Source: an uncultured Sphingobium sp.
Lineage (GTDB): Bacteria; Pseudomonadota; Alphaproteobacteria; Sphingomonadales; Sphingomonadaceae
Length of the DNA stretch: 35,305 nucleotides
NCBI GenBank assembly: GCA_946479185.1
Contig: CAMLFF010000001.1
Location: 1 to 35,305, forward strand
Reading direction: 5' to 3'
The translations under genes and the position numbers were made by a program. How positions within the stretch are numbered: position 1 is the stretch's first letter; each line of letters starts with the position of its first letter. Below the pieces are notes generated by a model. The model searched no databases and had not been told where the DNA came from. It worked only from the letters and a program-made list of their open reading frames with translations. This document shows, in pieces, positions 15,218-24,137 of this stretch.

Positions 15218-15236
15218 CGGAGCCTGGGGGGCTCCG
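15218..15236 (+). other. Stem-loop between cpaA and cpaB
   Basis: CGGAGCC (15218-15224) pairs perfectly with GGCTCCG (15230-15236) around a five-base loop. It ends just before the cpaB ribosome site GGAGG (15243). There is no T-run. It may protect the downstream message or tune cpaB translation relative to cpaA. Confidence 0.45.
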
Positions 15237-15258
15237 CCGATTGGAGGCGACTTTCCAC

Positions 15259-16257
15259 ATGGAACCTAAAAAGATCGCGCTGCTGGCTGGCGCTCTCGTC
15301 ATTGCCATCGCGACGGCGTTCCTAGCTCGATCCATGTTTATGAGCGGCGGGTCGCCCAGCGCGTCCGCTTCCGCCATGCCGGATCCATCGCAAATGCCGC
15401 ATGTGCTCGTCGCCACCAAGTCGCTCCCCGTCGGCACGATCATCACGGCGGACTCCTATCGCTTCCAGCCCTGGCCCAAGGAGCTGATCGAAGACGCTTA
15501 TTATATTCAGGGCAAGACCGACGAGACGAAGATGATCGGCGCTGTTGTGCGCACGGCCATCGCGGCGGGGCAGCCCGCCACCGTTGGCTCGCTCATCATG
15601 CCGGGTGATCGCGGCTTCCTCGCCGCCGCGCTCGGCGCTGGCATGCGGGCCGTGACGGTCCCTGTCTCCGTGCAGAGCAGCGTCGCTGGCTTCGTCTTTC
15701 CCGGTGACCGGGTTGACCTCGTCCTCACGCAGAGCGTGGCGGGCGGCGGCGATGGTCCGCCACTCAAGGTATCCGAAACGATTCTCAGCAACCTGCGTGT
15801 GCTTGCGACCGATCAGCGCACGGATGCGCTGGGCGAAGATGGCAAGCCGGTCGTGCGCACCTATTCCAACGTCACCATTGAAGTGACGCCGCGGATGGCA
15901 GAGCGGATCAGCGTCGCGCAGACGGTCGGCGCGCTTTCGCTCACCTTGCGCTCGCTCGCTGATAACAGTCAGCAGCTCGAAGAAGCGCTCGCCTCCGGCG
16001 ATATCGATGCAGCTTCGGCAGGCGACAGTAAGGGCGAGGCCAAAATGCTGGCTGCCGTTGCCACTCATCCTTCCGATCGCGGATCGACCTATTCAACCGG
16101 CGCCGATGTCTCGCGCTACCAGCGCAGCAGCGTGCCCGCCAAGCCGGTCGAGACCAATGGTCAGGGCGATGGCTCAGGCGGAATTACTGGCACCGGCCCC
16201 ATCGTTCGGGTGGCACGCGGCACCGCTGTCACCAATGTCGAAATTGGGAGCAAGTAA
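15259..16257 (+). CDS. cpaB: CpaB/RcpC pilus assembly protein
   Basis: A 332-residue protein with one N-terminal membrane anchor (about 5-25). A SAF domain follows (HVLVATKSLPVGTIITADS, about 47-115), then the RcpC/CpaB domain with VTVPVSVQSSVAGFVFPGDRVDLVLT and VTIEVTPRMAERISVAQ. The C-terminal 80 residues are low complexity. CpaB acts in the periplasm with the secretin and is needed for Flp pilus assembly. GGAGG at 15243 lies upstream of the ATG at 15259; a TTG at 15241 would overlap that site and is rejected. The stop is two bases before the cpaC start. Confidence 0.87.
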   Translation: MEPKKIALLAGALVIAIATAFLARSMFMSGGSPSASASAMPDPSQMPHVLVATKSLPVGTIITADSYRFQPWPKELIEDAYYIQGKTDETKMIGAVVRTAIAAGQPATVGSLIMPGDRGFLAAALGAGMRAVTVPVSVQSSVAGFVFPGDRVDLVLTQSVAGGGDGPPLKVSETILSNLRVLATDQRTDALGEDGKPVVRTYSNVTIEVTPRMAERISVAQTVGALSLTLRSLADNSQQLEEALASGDIDAASAGDSKGEAKMLAAVATHPSDRGSTYSTGADVSRYQRSSVPAKPVETNGQGDGSGGITGTGPIVRVARGTAVTNVEIGSK

Positions 16258-16258
16258 G

Positions 16259-17803
16259 ATGAGCTTCGTCCCCAAATCCAAGCCCGCGCGGATTGCCGCC
16301 AGCGGGATCGCCCTTGCTCTCGCCATCGCGGCGAGCGCCACCTTCGCCCCCGAGCGGCTGCTGGCCCAAGGCGCCAAGCAGGAGAATGGCGCGCTGTTGC
16401 TCGCCGTCGGTGAAAGCCGCGTGATCAATCTGCCGGCGAACCTCACCGATGTGGTGATCGCCAATCCAGAAGTGGTGGACGTGCATGTCCGCTCGCAGCG
16501 GCAAATCTATCTCATCGCCAAGGCGCCAGGCGAAACCAACGTCTTTGTCACCTCAAGCAACGGCAAGATGCTCTACGCAAACGCCGTGCGCGTCGGCAAC
16601 AACATCACCAGCATCGATCAGATGCTTCGCCTCGCCATGCCGCAATCGCAAGTGCAGGTGAACACGATGAACGGCATGGTGCTCCTCACCGGCACCGTCG
16701 CCGCGCCCGAAGACGCCGCCGAGGTCCAGCGCCTCGTGCAGGCCTTCTCGGGCGACAAGACCAATGTGGTCAGCCGCCTGCGCACCGCGACGCCCCTGCA
16801 AGTCAATCTGCAGGTGCGCATCGCAGAGGTGAACAAAAGCTTCTCCAAAAATATCGGCTTTAACCTGCTGAACAGTCGCGGCTCAGGCAGCGGCTTCCTG
16901 TTCGGCATCGGTCAGGGCTCGCCGGGCACGATCACTTATTCGCCTGCAACCATACCGACAGCGGACGGTCGCACGATCCCGATCATCAATCCAGCGACGG
17001 GACGGCAAGCTGTCGACACCAAGTTCGGCTTCAAAACGCCTGAAACCGGCACCAGCCTTGGCGCAGCTGGTCGATTGTTCGGCATGGACGTTCTCGCCAC
17101 GCTCGATTTGGCAGAGACGCAGGGCTATGCCGCGACATTGGCCAACCCCAATCTGACGGCGCTCTCGGGCGAGACCGCAAGCTTTCTGGCAGGCGGCGAA
17201 ATCCCCATCCCGATCTCGACCACACTTGGCCAGATTTCCGTCGAATATAAGCAATATGGCGTCAGCCTCGCCTTCACGCCCACGGTGCTGGCCAATGGCC
17301 GCATCTCCATGCGCGTGCGTCCGGAAGTCTCCCAGCTTGATGTCGGCAATGGCGTTCGCCTGAACGACTACACCATTCCCGGCGTGTCCACACGCCGCGC
17401 CGAAACGACTGTGGAACTCGGCTCTGGCCAGAGCTTCATGATCGGCGGGCTGCTCTCCACAACCAGCGGCAACACCATCGAGAAAGCGCCTTTCCTCGGC
17501 GACATCCCGATCCTTGGCAATCTGTTCAAATCGCAGGGCTATCGCCGTCAGGAAACCGAGCTGGTCATCATCGTGACGCCCTACCTCGTGCAGCCGGTCG
17601 AAACCGCAGATATTTCGCTGCCAACCGATGGCTATCGCAACGCCAGTGATGGGCAGCGCCTCTTTGGCGGCAAGCTTCATGACGGCGAGAGCGGCGCGAG
17701 TCGTCCAGTGCCGCAGGCCACGCCTGCCACCACCGTGACGCCAGAGAAAATCCCCGCCCGCGCTGAAGGCAAGACAGCTGCCGCGCCCGGCTTCAGCTTT
17801 TGA
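16259..17803 (+). CDS. cpaC: CpaC/RcpA outer-membrane secretin
   Basis: A 514-residue secretin forming the outer-membrane channel of the Flp pilus. A signal peptide spans about 1-37 (ending near LLAQG). Next are the pilus-secretin N-domain (VGESRVINLPANLTDVVIANPEVVDV), a BON-like segment (about 115-180), and the secretin core with VSTRRAETTVELGSGQSF, IGGLL, FLGDIPILGNLF and ETELVIIVTPYLV. The C-terminal 60 residues are Pro/Ala-rich. TTGGGAG eight bases upstream supports the ATG at 16259; the same frame is open back into cpaB but that is overlap. Confidence 0.9.
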   Translation: MSFVPKSKPARIAASGIALALAIAASATFAPERLLAQGAKQENGALLLAVGESRVINLPANLTDVVIANPEVVDVHVRSQRQIYLIAKAPGETNVFVTSSNGKMLYANAVRVGNNITSIDQMLRLAMPQSQVQVNTMNGMVLLTGTVAAPEDAAEVQRLVQAFSGDKTNVVSRLRTATPLQVNLQVRIAEVNKSFSKNIGFNLLNSRGSGSGFLFGIGQGSPGTITYSPATIPTADGRTIPIINPATGRQAVDTKFGFKTPETGTSLGAAGRLFGMDVLATLDLAETQGYAATLANPNLTALSGETASFLAGGEIPIPISTTLGQISVEYKQYGVSLAFTPTVLANGRISMRVRPEVSQLDVGNGVRLNDYTIPGVSTRRAETTVELGSGQSFMIGGLLSTTSGNTIEKAPFLGDIPILGNLFKSQGYRRQETELVIIVTPYLVQPVETADISLPTDGYRNASDGQRLFGGKLHDGESGASRPVPQATPATTVTPEKIPARAEGKTAAAPGFSF

Positions 17804-17820
17804 TGAGCAAGGGAAGAGAG

Positions 17821-18492
17821 ATGCAACAGATGAGCTTCCTTCGTAAATCAGCCACAGCCACTGCAACTGCGGCGCTGTGCATCGCGCTTGCGATTACCCC
17901 GGCTCAGGCCCGCAAGGCCGCCAAAGCTGATCGAGGCATGGAGCCGCGGCATCAGCCCGTCGTGGATCGCACGGATTTCATCTTCGATCTGCAGGCCGAT
18001 GGATCGGGCGCGCTCAGCAGCTATGATGAGCAGCGTTTGACGGTCTGGTTCAATGCCTTGCGTCTTGGCTATGGCGATCATGTCAGCCTGGCGGGCCTCT
18101 CCAGCAGCCCGCTGGCCCTGCGCGATGCCATTAACGATGTCGTTGGCCGCTATGGCCTGTTGGTCGAGGGTGATGCACCCATAACGGTCGGCGAGGCGCC
18201 CGTGGGCGGCCTGCGGGTCGTGGTGAGCCGGTCGGTTGCCAGCGTGCCGAGCTGCCCCAGCTGGCGCGACAAGGCAGAAGCGAATTTCCACGGCGGCCTG
18301 ACCGATAATTATGGCTGCGCCACCGCCAACAACCTCGCCGCCATGATCGCCGACCCGCGTGACCTGATCGAGGGTCGCTCCTCGAGCTTCGATGTCACGA
18401 ACGGCGTGAGCAGCAAGGCAATCAAGACGTATCGCGACAAGGAACCCACTGGCGCAGGTGGTTTGCAAGCCGAGTCCGCAGGAGGCAATTGA
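17821..18492 (+). CDS. cpaD: CpaD pilus assembly protein
   Basis: A 223-residue exported protein with the CpaD hallmark near the C-terminus, NYGCATANNLAAMIADPRDL, and CPSW shortly before it. CpaD proteins work in the periplasm or at the outer membrane with the CpaC secretin. Most are lipoproteins, but here the signal peptide ends in a plain ITPAQA-R site with no lipobox cysteine, so it may be soluble. AAGGGAAGAG just before the ATG at 17821 fixes the start; earlier in-frame starts overlap the cpaC stop. Confidence 0.87.
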   Translation: MQQMSFLRKSATATATAALCIALAITPAQARKAAKADRGMEPRHQPVVDRTDFIFDLQADGSGALSSYDEQRLTVWFNALRLGYGDHVSLAGLSSSPLALRDAINDVVGRYGLLVEGDAPITVGEAPVGGLRVVVSRSVASVPSCPSWRDKAEANFHGGLTDNYGCATANNLAAMIADPRDLIEGRSSSFDVTNGVSSKAIKTYRDKEPTGAGGLQAESAGGN

Positions 18493-18493
18493 G

Positions 18494-19783
18494 ATGAACG
18501 CACCCTGGAAAATGGGCGGCCCCAACGGTCGCGATGCATTCCACGCTTATATGTGTGACGATCATAGCCTTGAGGTCCTCAAGACCGTTGTCGAGGAAAT
18601 GGGCTGGGCGCCGGAGAAGGTTCATAAGGGCGGCCTGCGCAACGCGGTGCAAGCGCTGTCCATGTCGGCCAGTCCCAATGTACTGTTCGTCGATCTGTCC
18701 GAGTCAGCTGATCCGCTGGGCGATATCAACAGCCTTGCCGAGGTTTGCGAACCCGGCACGGTCGTTATCGCCAGCGGTCAGGTGAATGATGTCCGCCTCT
18801 ATCGCGATCTCGTCGCGAGCGGCATTCAGGATTATCTGCTCAAGCCATTATCGGTCGAAACCGTGCGCGATGCGCTGGTCGGCGCGCAGGCCGTGTTGCT
18901 CGCTCCCAAGAGTGATGCATCGGGCGATCGTCCGCATCTGATGGTGTCGGTCATTGGAACGCGCGGCGGCGTTGGCGCATCGACAGTCGCGACCTCGCTT
19001 GCCTACCTCAGCAGCACGCAGCACAAGCAGTCCACCGCCTTGCTCGACCTCGATGTGCATTTTGGCACGGGCGCGCTGGCAATGGACCTTGAGCCGGGCC
19101 GTGGCCTGACCGACGCGGTCGAAAACCCCAGCCGCATCGACGGGCTCTTCATCGAGCGCGCGATGGTGCGTGCGAGCGAGACATTGGCGCTGCTCTCGGC
19201 TGAAGCGCCGATCAGCCAGCCGCTCATCACCGATGGCGCAGCCTATTTCCAGCTGGAAGAGGAATTGCGCAGTGCCTTTGAATGCACCTTCGTCGATTTG
19301 CCACGCTCTATGCTCGTGCAACATCCGCATCTTGTGCATGAGTCGAACGCCGTCATCCTCGTCACCGAGTTCACCCTCGCTGGCGCGCGCGACACGATCC
19401 GCATTCTCTCCTGGTTGAAGACGAACGCTCCGCAATCTCAGGTGGTGGTCGTCGCCAACAAGGTTCTGACCGGACTGACCGAGCTTGCGCGCAAGGATTT
19501 CGAGCAGAGCATCGAGAGGAAGGTGGACCTCATCCTCCCGCTCGACGCCAAGGTCGCCATGCAGGCGGCGAAGCTCGGCAAGACAGCAGCCGAAAGTGGC
19601 CGGTCAAGCAAATTTGGCCAGGGTTTGGTGGAATTGAGCGGCCTCCTCGCATCGGTGGAACCTGGCGAAACCGTCGCACCCAAGAAAAGCGGCGGATCGC
19701 TGATCAGCCGGTTGCTCGACGTGAAGCTTCCAAAGGGCGCAAAGAGCAAGCCCAAAGCCCGCAGCCAGGTCTCGGCGAACTAA
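18494..19783 (+). CDS. cpaE: CpaE/TadZ pilus-localising ATPase
   Basis: A 429-residue cytoplasmic protein. An N-terminal receiver-like domain (about 15-135, ending DYLLKPLS) lacks a clear phospho-acceptor acidic pocket. A MinD/ParA-type ATPase follows. Its deviant P-loop reads GTRGGVGAST (155-164), with Arg157 where ParA/MinD proteins have the signature Lys, a known variation in TadZ/CpaE. CpaE places the pilus machinery at the pole or other site. GGAGG at 18481 supports the ATG at 18494. The next gene is tadB after 36 bases; the motor ATPase cpaF expected in between is not there. Confidence 0.87.
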   Translation: MNAPWKMGGPNGRDAFHAYMCDDHSLEVLKTVVEEMGWAPEKVHKGGLRNAVQALSMSASPNVLFVDLSESADPLGDINSLAEVCEPGTVVIASGQVNDVRLYRDLVASGIQDYLLKPLSVETVRDALVGAQAVLLAPKSDASGDRPHLMVSVIGTRGGVGASTVATSLAYLSSTQHKQSTALLDLDVHFGTGALAMDLEPGRGLTDAVENPSRIDGLFIERAMVRASETLALLSAEAPISQPLITDGAAYFQLEEELRSAFECTFVDLPRSMLVQHPHLVHESNAVILVTEFTLAGARDTIRILSWLKTNAPQSQVVVVANKVLTGLTELARKDFEQSIERKVDLILPLDAKVAMQAAKLGKTAAESGRSSKFGQGLVELSGLLASVEPGETVAPKKSGGSLISRLLDVKLPKGAKSKPKARSQVSAN

Positions 19784-19819
19784 ACGCACATCCCCGTGAT
19801 GACGAAATGAGTGGATGAG

Positions 19820-20821
19820 ATGATGAGTGACCCAAGGCTGATCCTGCTGATCCTGCTGGCAACGGCTATGGTCGTTCTGCTCGTTCTGGCGCTGTCGGGC
19901 CCCTCAACCGCGCGGATCGGCAACAAGCGCATTGCCGCGATGAAATCTCGCTACGCTGAAGATGATGGCAACCAGATCGAAGCGCGGATGCGCAAGGCCA
20001 TTGCCGCACGCACGATGGACAAGGGCCAGCTCTTCCCCTCGCTCCTGCCCAATCCTGAATTGCTGGCCAAGCGCCTGCACATGACCGGCAAGAAATGGAC
20101 GCTCAGTCAATATATGACCAGCTGCGTCGGCCTGGTGCTGGCGCTGCAAATCATCCTGCTGCTGCGCGGCATGCCCTTCATACCGAGCATGTTGATGTCC
20201 ATCGCCATCGGCTTTGGCCTGCCGCATTTCGTGGTGGGTCGTCTCATCGGGCGCAGGCTCGATAAGTTCACGGCCAACTTCCCTGATGCGCTCGATCTGC
20301 TGGTGCGCGGCCTGCGTTCAGGCCTGCCGGTCGGCGAGACGATGGTCGTCGTGAGCCAGGAAATTCCGGGTCCGGTCGGCGAAGAGTTCAAGCTGATTAC
20401 CGAGCGTATGAAGATCGGCCGGTCGATGGATCAGGCGCTGCATGAGACAGCTGACAGGCTAGGGACGCCGGAGTTCAAATTCTTCTGCATCACCTTGAAT
20501 ATCCAGCGCGAAACGGGCGGCAACCTGGCCGAAACACTCGCCAACCTTGGCACCGTGCTGCGCCAGCGCGCCCAGATGAAGCTCAAGATTCGGGCCATGT
20601 CATCGGAATCTAAAGCCTCAGCCTACATCATCGGATCGCTGCCGTTCCTCGTGTTCGGCATGATTTGCTGGATCAATTTTGAATATATGTCCCCGTTCTT
20701 CACGGGTAGCGCCAACGGCCTTTTCGGTCTCAGCTTGATGCAGATCATCGGCTTTGGCGGACTGTGCTGGATGGGCATTGGCGTGCTCATCATGGCCAAG
20801 ATGATCAGCTTCGAAATCTAG
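19820..20821 (+). CDS. tadB: TadB/CpaG inner-membrane platform protein
   Basis: A 333-residue membrane protein of the GspF/T2SSF family. Membrane helices lie near 10-28, 100-140 and 265-325. The T2SSF domain (DALDLLVRGLRSGLPVGETM, ITLNIQRETGGNLAETLANL) fills the middle. TadB forms the inner-membrane base of the Flp pilus with TadC and is driven by the TadA/CpaF ATPase. The start is uncertain: ATG at 19820 or 19823, or GTG at 19811. Confidence 0.87.
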   Translation: MMSDPRLILLILLATAMVVLLVLALSGPSTARIGNKRIAAMKSRYAEDDGNQIEARMRKAIAARTMDKGQLFPSLLPNPELLAKRLHMTGKKWTLSQYMTSCVGLVLALQIILLLRGMPFIPSMLMSIAIGFGLPHFVVGRLIGRRLDKFTANFPDALDLLVRGLRSGLPVGETMVVVSQEIPGPVGEEFKLITERMKIGRSMDQALHETADRLGTPEFKFFCITLNIQRETGGNLAETLANLGTVLRQRAQMKLKIRAMSSESKASAYIIGSLPFLVFGMICWINFEYMSPFFTGSANGLFGLSLMQIIGFGGLCWMGIGVLIMAKMISFEI

Positions 20822-20839
20822 AGAGCGGCAGGACAGACG

Positions 20840-21826
20840 ATGACCAATACTGGCGCCACACTCTTTGGCCTGACGGCAACCGATGTCGGAACGCTCCTTG
20901 CGGCGCTCGCGACATTCGCGGTACTCTTGGCGCTCTATACAGCCACCACCGTGCGCAACCCTATGGGCCGCCGCGTGAAGGCGCTGAACGAACGGCGCGA
21001 ACAGCTCAAATCCGGCATCATCGTCTCCACGGCCAAGCGCCGCACCAAGATCACCCACCAGAGCGACACAACCGACCGGATGCGGGCCTTCCTGTCCTCC
21101 ATGAAAGTGCTGCAGGACGATCAGCTCAAGGATGCGCAGAAGAAGCTGGCGCAAGCTGGCATCCGCTCCAAGGAATGGGCCGTCGCGGTTATTTTCAGCC
21201 GCATGGTGCTGCCCATCGTTGTTGGCGGCACAGCAGCGTTCCTGATTTACGGCGTTGAACTATGGCCCGACTGGAGCGCGTTCAAAAAGTTCATGGTCTT
21301 TGGCGGCGCCCTGCTGCTCAGCTACAAAGCGCCTGATCTCTATGTCAATAACATGGTCACCAAACGCGCCAACGCCATCCGCAAGGGCGTGCCGGACGCG
21401 CTTGATCTGCTCGTGATCTGCGCCGAGGCGGGTCTGACAGTCGACGCAGCTTTTGCGCGTGTCGCGCGCGAGCTCGGCTCGGCCTATCCGGAGCTGGGCG
21501 AAGAATTTCAGCTCACCTCTATTGAGCTTTCCTTCCTCACCGAGCGCCGCACCGCATTCGAGAATTTCGCGGAACGGGTGAAGCTCGATGCGCTGCGCGG
21601 CGTCGTCACGACCATGATCCAGACCGAGAAATACGGCACGCCGCTGGCTTCTGCCCTGCGCATCCTATCCGCCGAATTTCGCCATGAGCGAATGATGCGC
21701 GCTGAAGAAAAGGCGGCGCGTCTCCCGGCAATCATGACCGTTCCATTGATCCTGTTCATCCTGCCGACTTTGTTCGTCGTCATTCTAGGTCCAGCGGCCT
21801 GCTCCATCAGCGAAGCGTTCAAGTAG
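20840..21826 (+). CDS. tadC: TadC/CpaH inner-membrane platform protein
   Basis: A 328-residue paralogue of TadB with the T2SSF domain (GVPDALDLLVICAEAGLTVDAAF, LGSAYPELGEEF, LASALRILSAEFR) and membrane helices near 17-37, 120-165 and 300-325. It pairs with TadB to form the platform that takes up pilin subunits. GCAGGA upstream of the ATG serves as the ribosome site, 18 bases after tadB. A terminator-like hairpin overlaps its stop, so the operon ends here without TadD, TadE, TadF or TadG. Confidence 0.87.
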   Translation: MTNTGATLFGLTATDVGTLLAALATFAVLLALYTATTVRNPMGRRVKALNERREQLKSGIIVSTAKRRTKITHQSDTTDRMRAFLSSMKVLQDDQLKDAQKKLAQAGIRSKEWAVAVIFSRMVLPIVVGGTAAFLIYGVELWPDWSAFKKFMVFGGALLLSYKAPDLYVNNMVTKRANAIRKGVPDALDLLVICAEAGLTVDAAFARVARELGSAYPELGEEFQLTSIELSFLTERRTAFENFAERVKLDALRGVVTTMIQTEKYGTPLASALRILSAEFRHERMMRAEEKAARLPAIMTVPLILFILPTLFVVILGPAACSISEAFK

Positions 21827-21848
21827 AGGCAGCGCCTCCACCTTTTGC
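21826..21848 (+). terminator. Probable terminator of the pilus operon
   Basis: GAGGC-AGC-GCCTC (21826-21838) forms a short stem starting at the last base of the tadC stop codon. CACCTTTTGCTTGCTTTT follows, a T-rich but interrupted tail. The stem is short, so termination may be partial. Confidence 0.5.
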
Positions 21849-21930
21849 TTGCTTTTCGAGCGGTGAGGCGGGCAATGACGGCTCTGACATTGTGAAGGCT
21901 GAGGAGGCTTAGCCAGGAGAATGGATCGTC

Positions 21931-22989
21931 TTGCCGGAACTTCAATCAATCACGCCGGTCATTCTATCCGGCGGCTCTGGCGCGCGATTGTGGCCGATCA
22001 GTCGTGAACAGCGCCCCAAGCAGTTCATTGCCTTAACGAGTCACCAGACCATGTTCGAGCTTACGCTTGGACGTATTGCAGGCCTTGCGGGAAGCCTCGC
22101 GCCAATAGTCGTAGCCAATGCTGCCCATGCGGACATCATCCACGCGCAGGGGGGACCGGACATTCGCGTCATTCTTGAGCCGGTCGCGCGCAACACCGCA
22201 CCTGCCATTGCCCTCGCCGCCCTCGCGCTGGAGGACAGCGACGGCGCGATGCTGGTGATGCCAAGCGACCATGTCATTACGGACGTTCCTGCATTTCACG
22301 CGGCGATCGAGAAGGCCCGCGCGCTGGTCGCCGATGGGTGGCTCGTCACTTTCGGGATTGAACCCGATGCGCCTGAGACCGGCTTTGGTTATATCGCGCT
22401 TGGCGACTCCTTGAGCGACGGCGTCCAGAAGGTTGAACGCTTCATTGAAAAGCCCGACGTGCAGCGCGCGACAGACATGTTGGCGCAAGGCAATCATGTC
22501 TGGAATGCGGGCATCTTCCTGTTTGGCGCGCGCACCTTCCTTCAGGCGCTCGCGGACTATCAGCCCGCCATGCTGGCAGCAGCCCGCCGGGCGATGGCGA
22601 ATGGTCGAGAAGAGAATAGCACCATCCATCCCGACGCGGACGCTTTTGCAAGCTGCCCGTCCGATTCAGTCGACTATGCCGTGATGGAGCGCGCTCAAAA
22701 GGTCGCGTGTGTGCCAGTTAGCATGGGTTGGTCCGATGTTGGCAGCTGGGATGCGCTTTACGAGCTTGCGATCCGCGACGAGAGCGACAACGCCTTGCAA
22801 GGCGCCGTGCAAGCCATCGAGTCACAAGGCTGTCTGATTCGCAGCGATGGACCGAACGTGACGGTCGTCGGCGCCCATGATCTGATCGTGGTGGCGACGG
22901 GCGACGAGATTTTGATCCTGCCGCGTGGACATTCACAAGATGTACGCAAGGCGGTTGCAGCGGTTGGACAGCGACCTGCGAAGACGTGA
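21931..22989 (+). CDS. manC: Mannose-1-phosphate guanylyltransferase
   Basis: A 352-residue nucleotidyltransferase that makes GDP-mannose for surface polysaccharide. The signature GGSGARLWPISREQRPKQF is at residues 13-31, with EPVARNTAPAIALAA, the PSDHVI metal site, FIEKPD and WNAGIF further on. It lacks the C-terminal cupin isomerase domain of long ManC/AlgA forms, apart from a short tail. The start is TTG at 21931, supported by AGGAGA ten bases upstream; the ATG at 21921 is out of frame. The stop overlaps a small membrane peptide gene (GTGA). Confidence 0.85.
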   Translation: MPELQSITPVILSGGSGARLWPISREQRPKQFIALTSHQTMFELTLGRIAGLAGSLAPIVVANAAHADIIHAQGGPDIRVILEPVARNTAPAIALAALALEDSDGAMLVMPSDHVITDVPAFHAAIEKARALVADGWLVTFGIEPDAPETGFGYIALGDSLSDGVQKVERFIEKPDVQRATDMLAQGNHVWNAGIFLFGARTFLQALADYQPAMLAAARRAMANGREENSTIHPDADAFASCPSDSVDYAVMERAQKVACVPVSMGWSDVGSWDALYELAIRDESDNALQGAVQAIESQGCLIRSDGPNVTVVGAHDLIVVATGDEILILPRGHSQDVRKAVAAVGQRPAKT

Positions 22990-23090
22990 AGCCTAAGCGC
23001 GTTGGACCAGGGTTGCGCCATTGGCTGGCGGCGATAGCCATTCTGCTGATGGTCATGCTGGTCGTGCCGATTATCGCAAGCTTCTATTGA
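22986..23090 (+). CDS. 34-residue single-span membrane peptide
   Basis: A GTG-initiated small frame that overlaps the manC stop by four bases (GTGA), the usual sign of coupled translation. It begins MKPKRVGPGLRHWL: a short basic N-terminus followed by a strongly hydrophobic segment (residues 13-33) and the end SFY. Such a layout fits an inner-membrane peptide with the N-terminus inside. It ends 38 bases before galE, so it belongs to a manC-peptide-galE unit. I do not recognise a family. It may be a small accessory of a polysaccharide or membrane enzyme, but that is only position-based. Confidence 0.55.
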   Translation: MKPKRVGPGLRHWLAAIAILLMVMLVVPIIASFY

Positions 23091-23128
23091 ACCAACGAGC
23101 GCATGGCGAAAGCCCTGGAGAACAGACG

Positions 23129-24133
23129 TTGACTGACAAACCCACAATCCTCGTCACCGGCGGCGCCGGTTATATCGGCAGCCATGCCGTGCTGGCGCTG
23201 GTCGATAGCGGCTGGCCGGTCGTGGTGGTGGATAATCTCACCACGGGCTTTCGCTGGGCGGTGCATGAGAAAGCCGCTTTCGTGGAGGGCAATATCGGCG
23301 ATGTCGCATTCATGGAGAGCGTGATTGCGCAGCATGGCGTGAAGGGCATCATGCATTTTGCCGGGTCGATCATCGTGCCGGAATCGGTGGAGAACCCGCT
23401 CAAATATTATAGCAACAACACCGCCAACAGCAGGGCGCTGATCGAGGCGGCAGTGCGGGGGGGCGTCGCGCATTTCATCTTCTCGTCAACGGCCGCAACC
23501 TATGGGATTCCCAAGGAAAGCCCGGTGACGGAGGACAGTCCCAAGCTGCCGATCAACCCCTATGGCATGTCCAAGCTGATGACCGAGATCATGCTGGGCG
23601 ATGTCGCCGCCGCGCATGAGCTGAACTATTGCGCCTTGCGCTATTTCAACGTGGCGGGCGCAGACCCGCACGGGCGCTCTGGCCAGTCGACCGCGGGGGC
23701 GACCCATCTCATCAAGGTCGCAGTAGAAGCAGCCCTGGGCAAACGCAGCCATGTGAGCGTATTCGGCACCGATTATGACACACCGGACGGCACAGGGGTG
23801 CGCGATTACATCCATGTGAGCGACCTTGCCGCCGCCCATGTGCTGGCGCTCGAAGCGCTCATCGCGCAGCCGAAGCAGAACCTGACCATGAACTGCGGCT
23901 ATGGCAGCGGCTTCTCCGTGCTCGACGTACTCGACGCCGTGGACCGCGTGACCAACATGACGCTTGAGCGCCGTATCGAAGGCCGCCGTGCTGGCGACCC
24001 GCCCGCGCTCATCTCTGACAATCGCCGGATCAAGGCCACACTCCCCTGGGAGCCAGCCTATGCAGACCTCAACACCATCGTCGAGCATGCGCTGGCGTGG
24101 GAGCGCAAGTTGAGCGAACGCTCGACCGGTTAA
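23129..24133 (+). CDS. galE: UDP-glucose 4-epimerase
   Basis: A 334-residue extended SDR that interconverts UDP-glucose and UDP-galactose. The NAD motif GGAGYIGSH is near residue 10, VVVDNLTTG near 35, the substrate Ser/Thr in SSTAATYG, and the catalytic Tyr145-x3-Lys149 in YGMSK. DYIHVSDLA and the C-terminal RRAGDPPALISD are typical of GalE. The start is TTG at 23129 with CTGGAG eight bases upstream; a short ATG frame at 23103 overlaps and ends at once. With manC it supplies sugar nucleotides. It ends four bases before the convergent CHAD gene. Confidence 0.87.
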   Translation: MTDKPTILVTGGAGYIGSHAVLALVDSGWPVVVVDNLTTGFRWAVHEKAAFVEGNIGDVAFMESVIAQHGVKGIMHFAGSIIVPESVENPLKYYSNNTANSRALIEAAVRGGVAHFIFSSTAATYGIPKESPVTEDSPKLPINPYGMSKLMTEIMLGDVAAAHELNYCALRYFNVAGADPHGRSGQSTAGATHLIKVAVEAALGKRSHVSVFGTDYDTPDGTGVRDYIHVSDLAAAHVLALEALIAQPKQNLTMNCGYGSGFSVLDVLDAVDRVTNMTLERRIEGRRAGDPPALISDNRRIKATLPWEPAYADLNTIVEHALAWERKLSERSTG

Positions 24134-24137
24134 ACCG

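Noticed and set aside
16883..17866. 327-codon minus-strand frame across cpaC
   Set aside because: It is antisense to the secretin core and has no motif or ribosome site.
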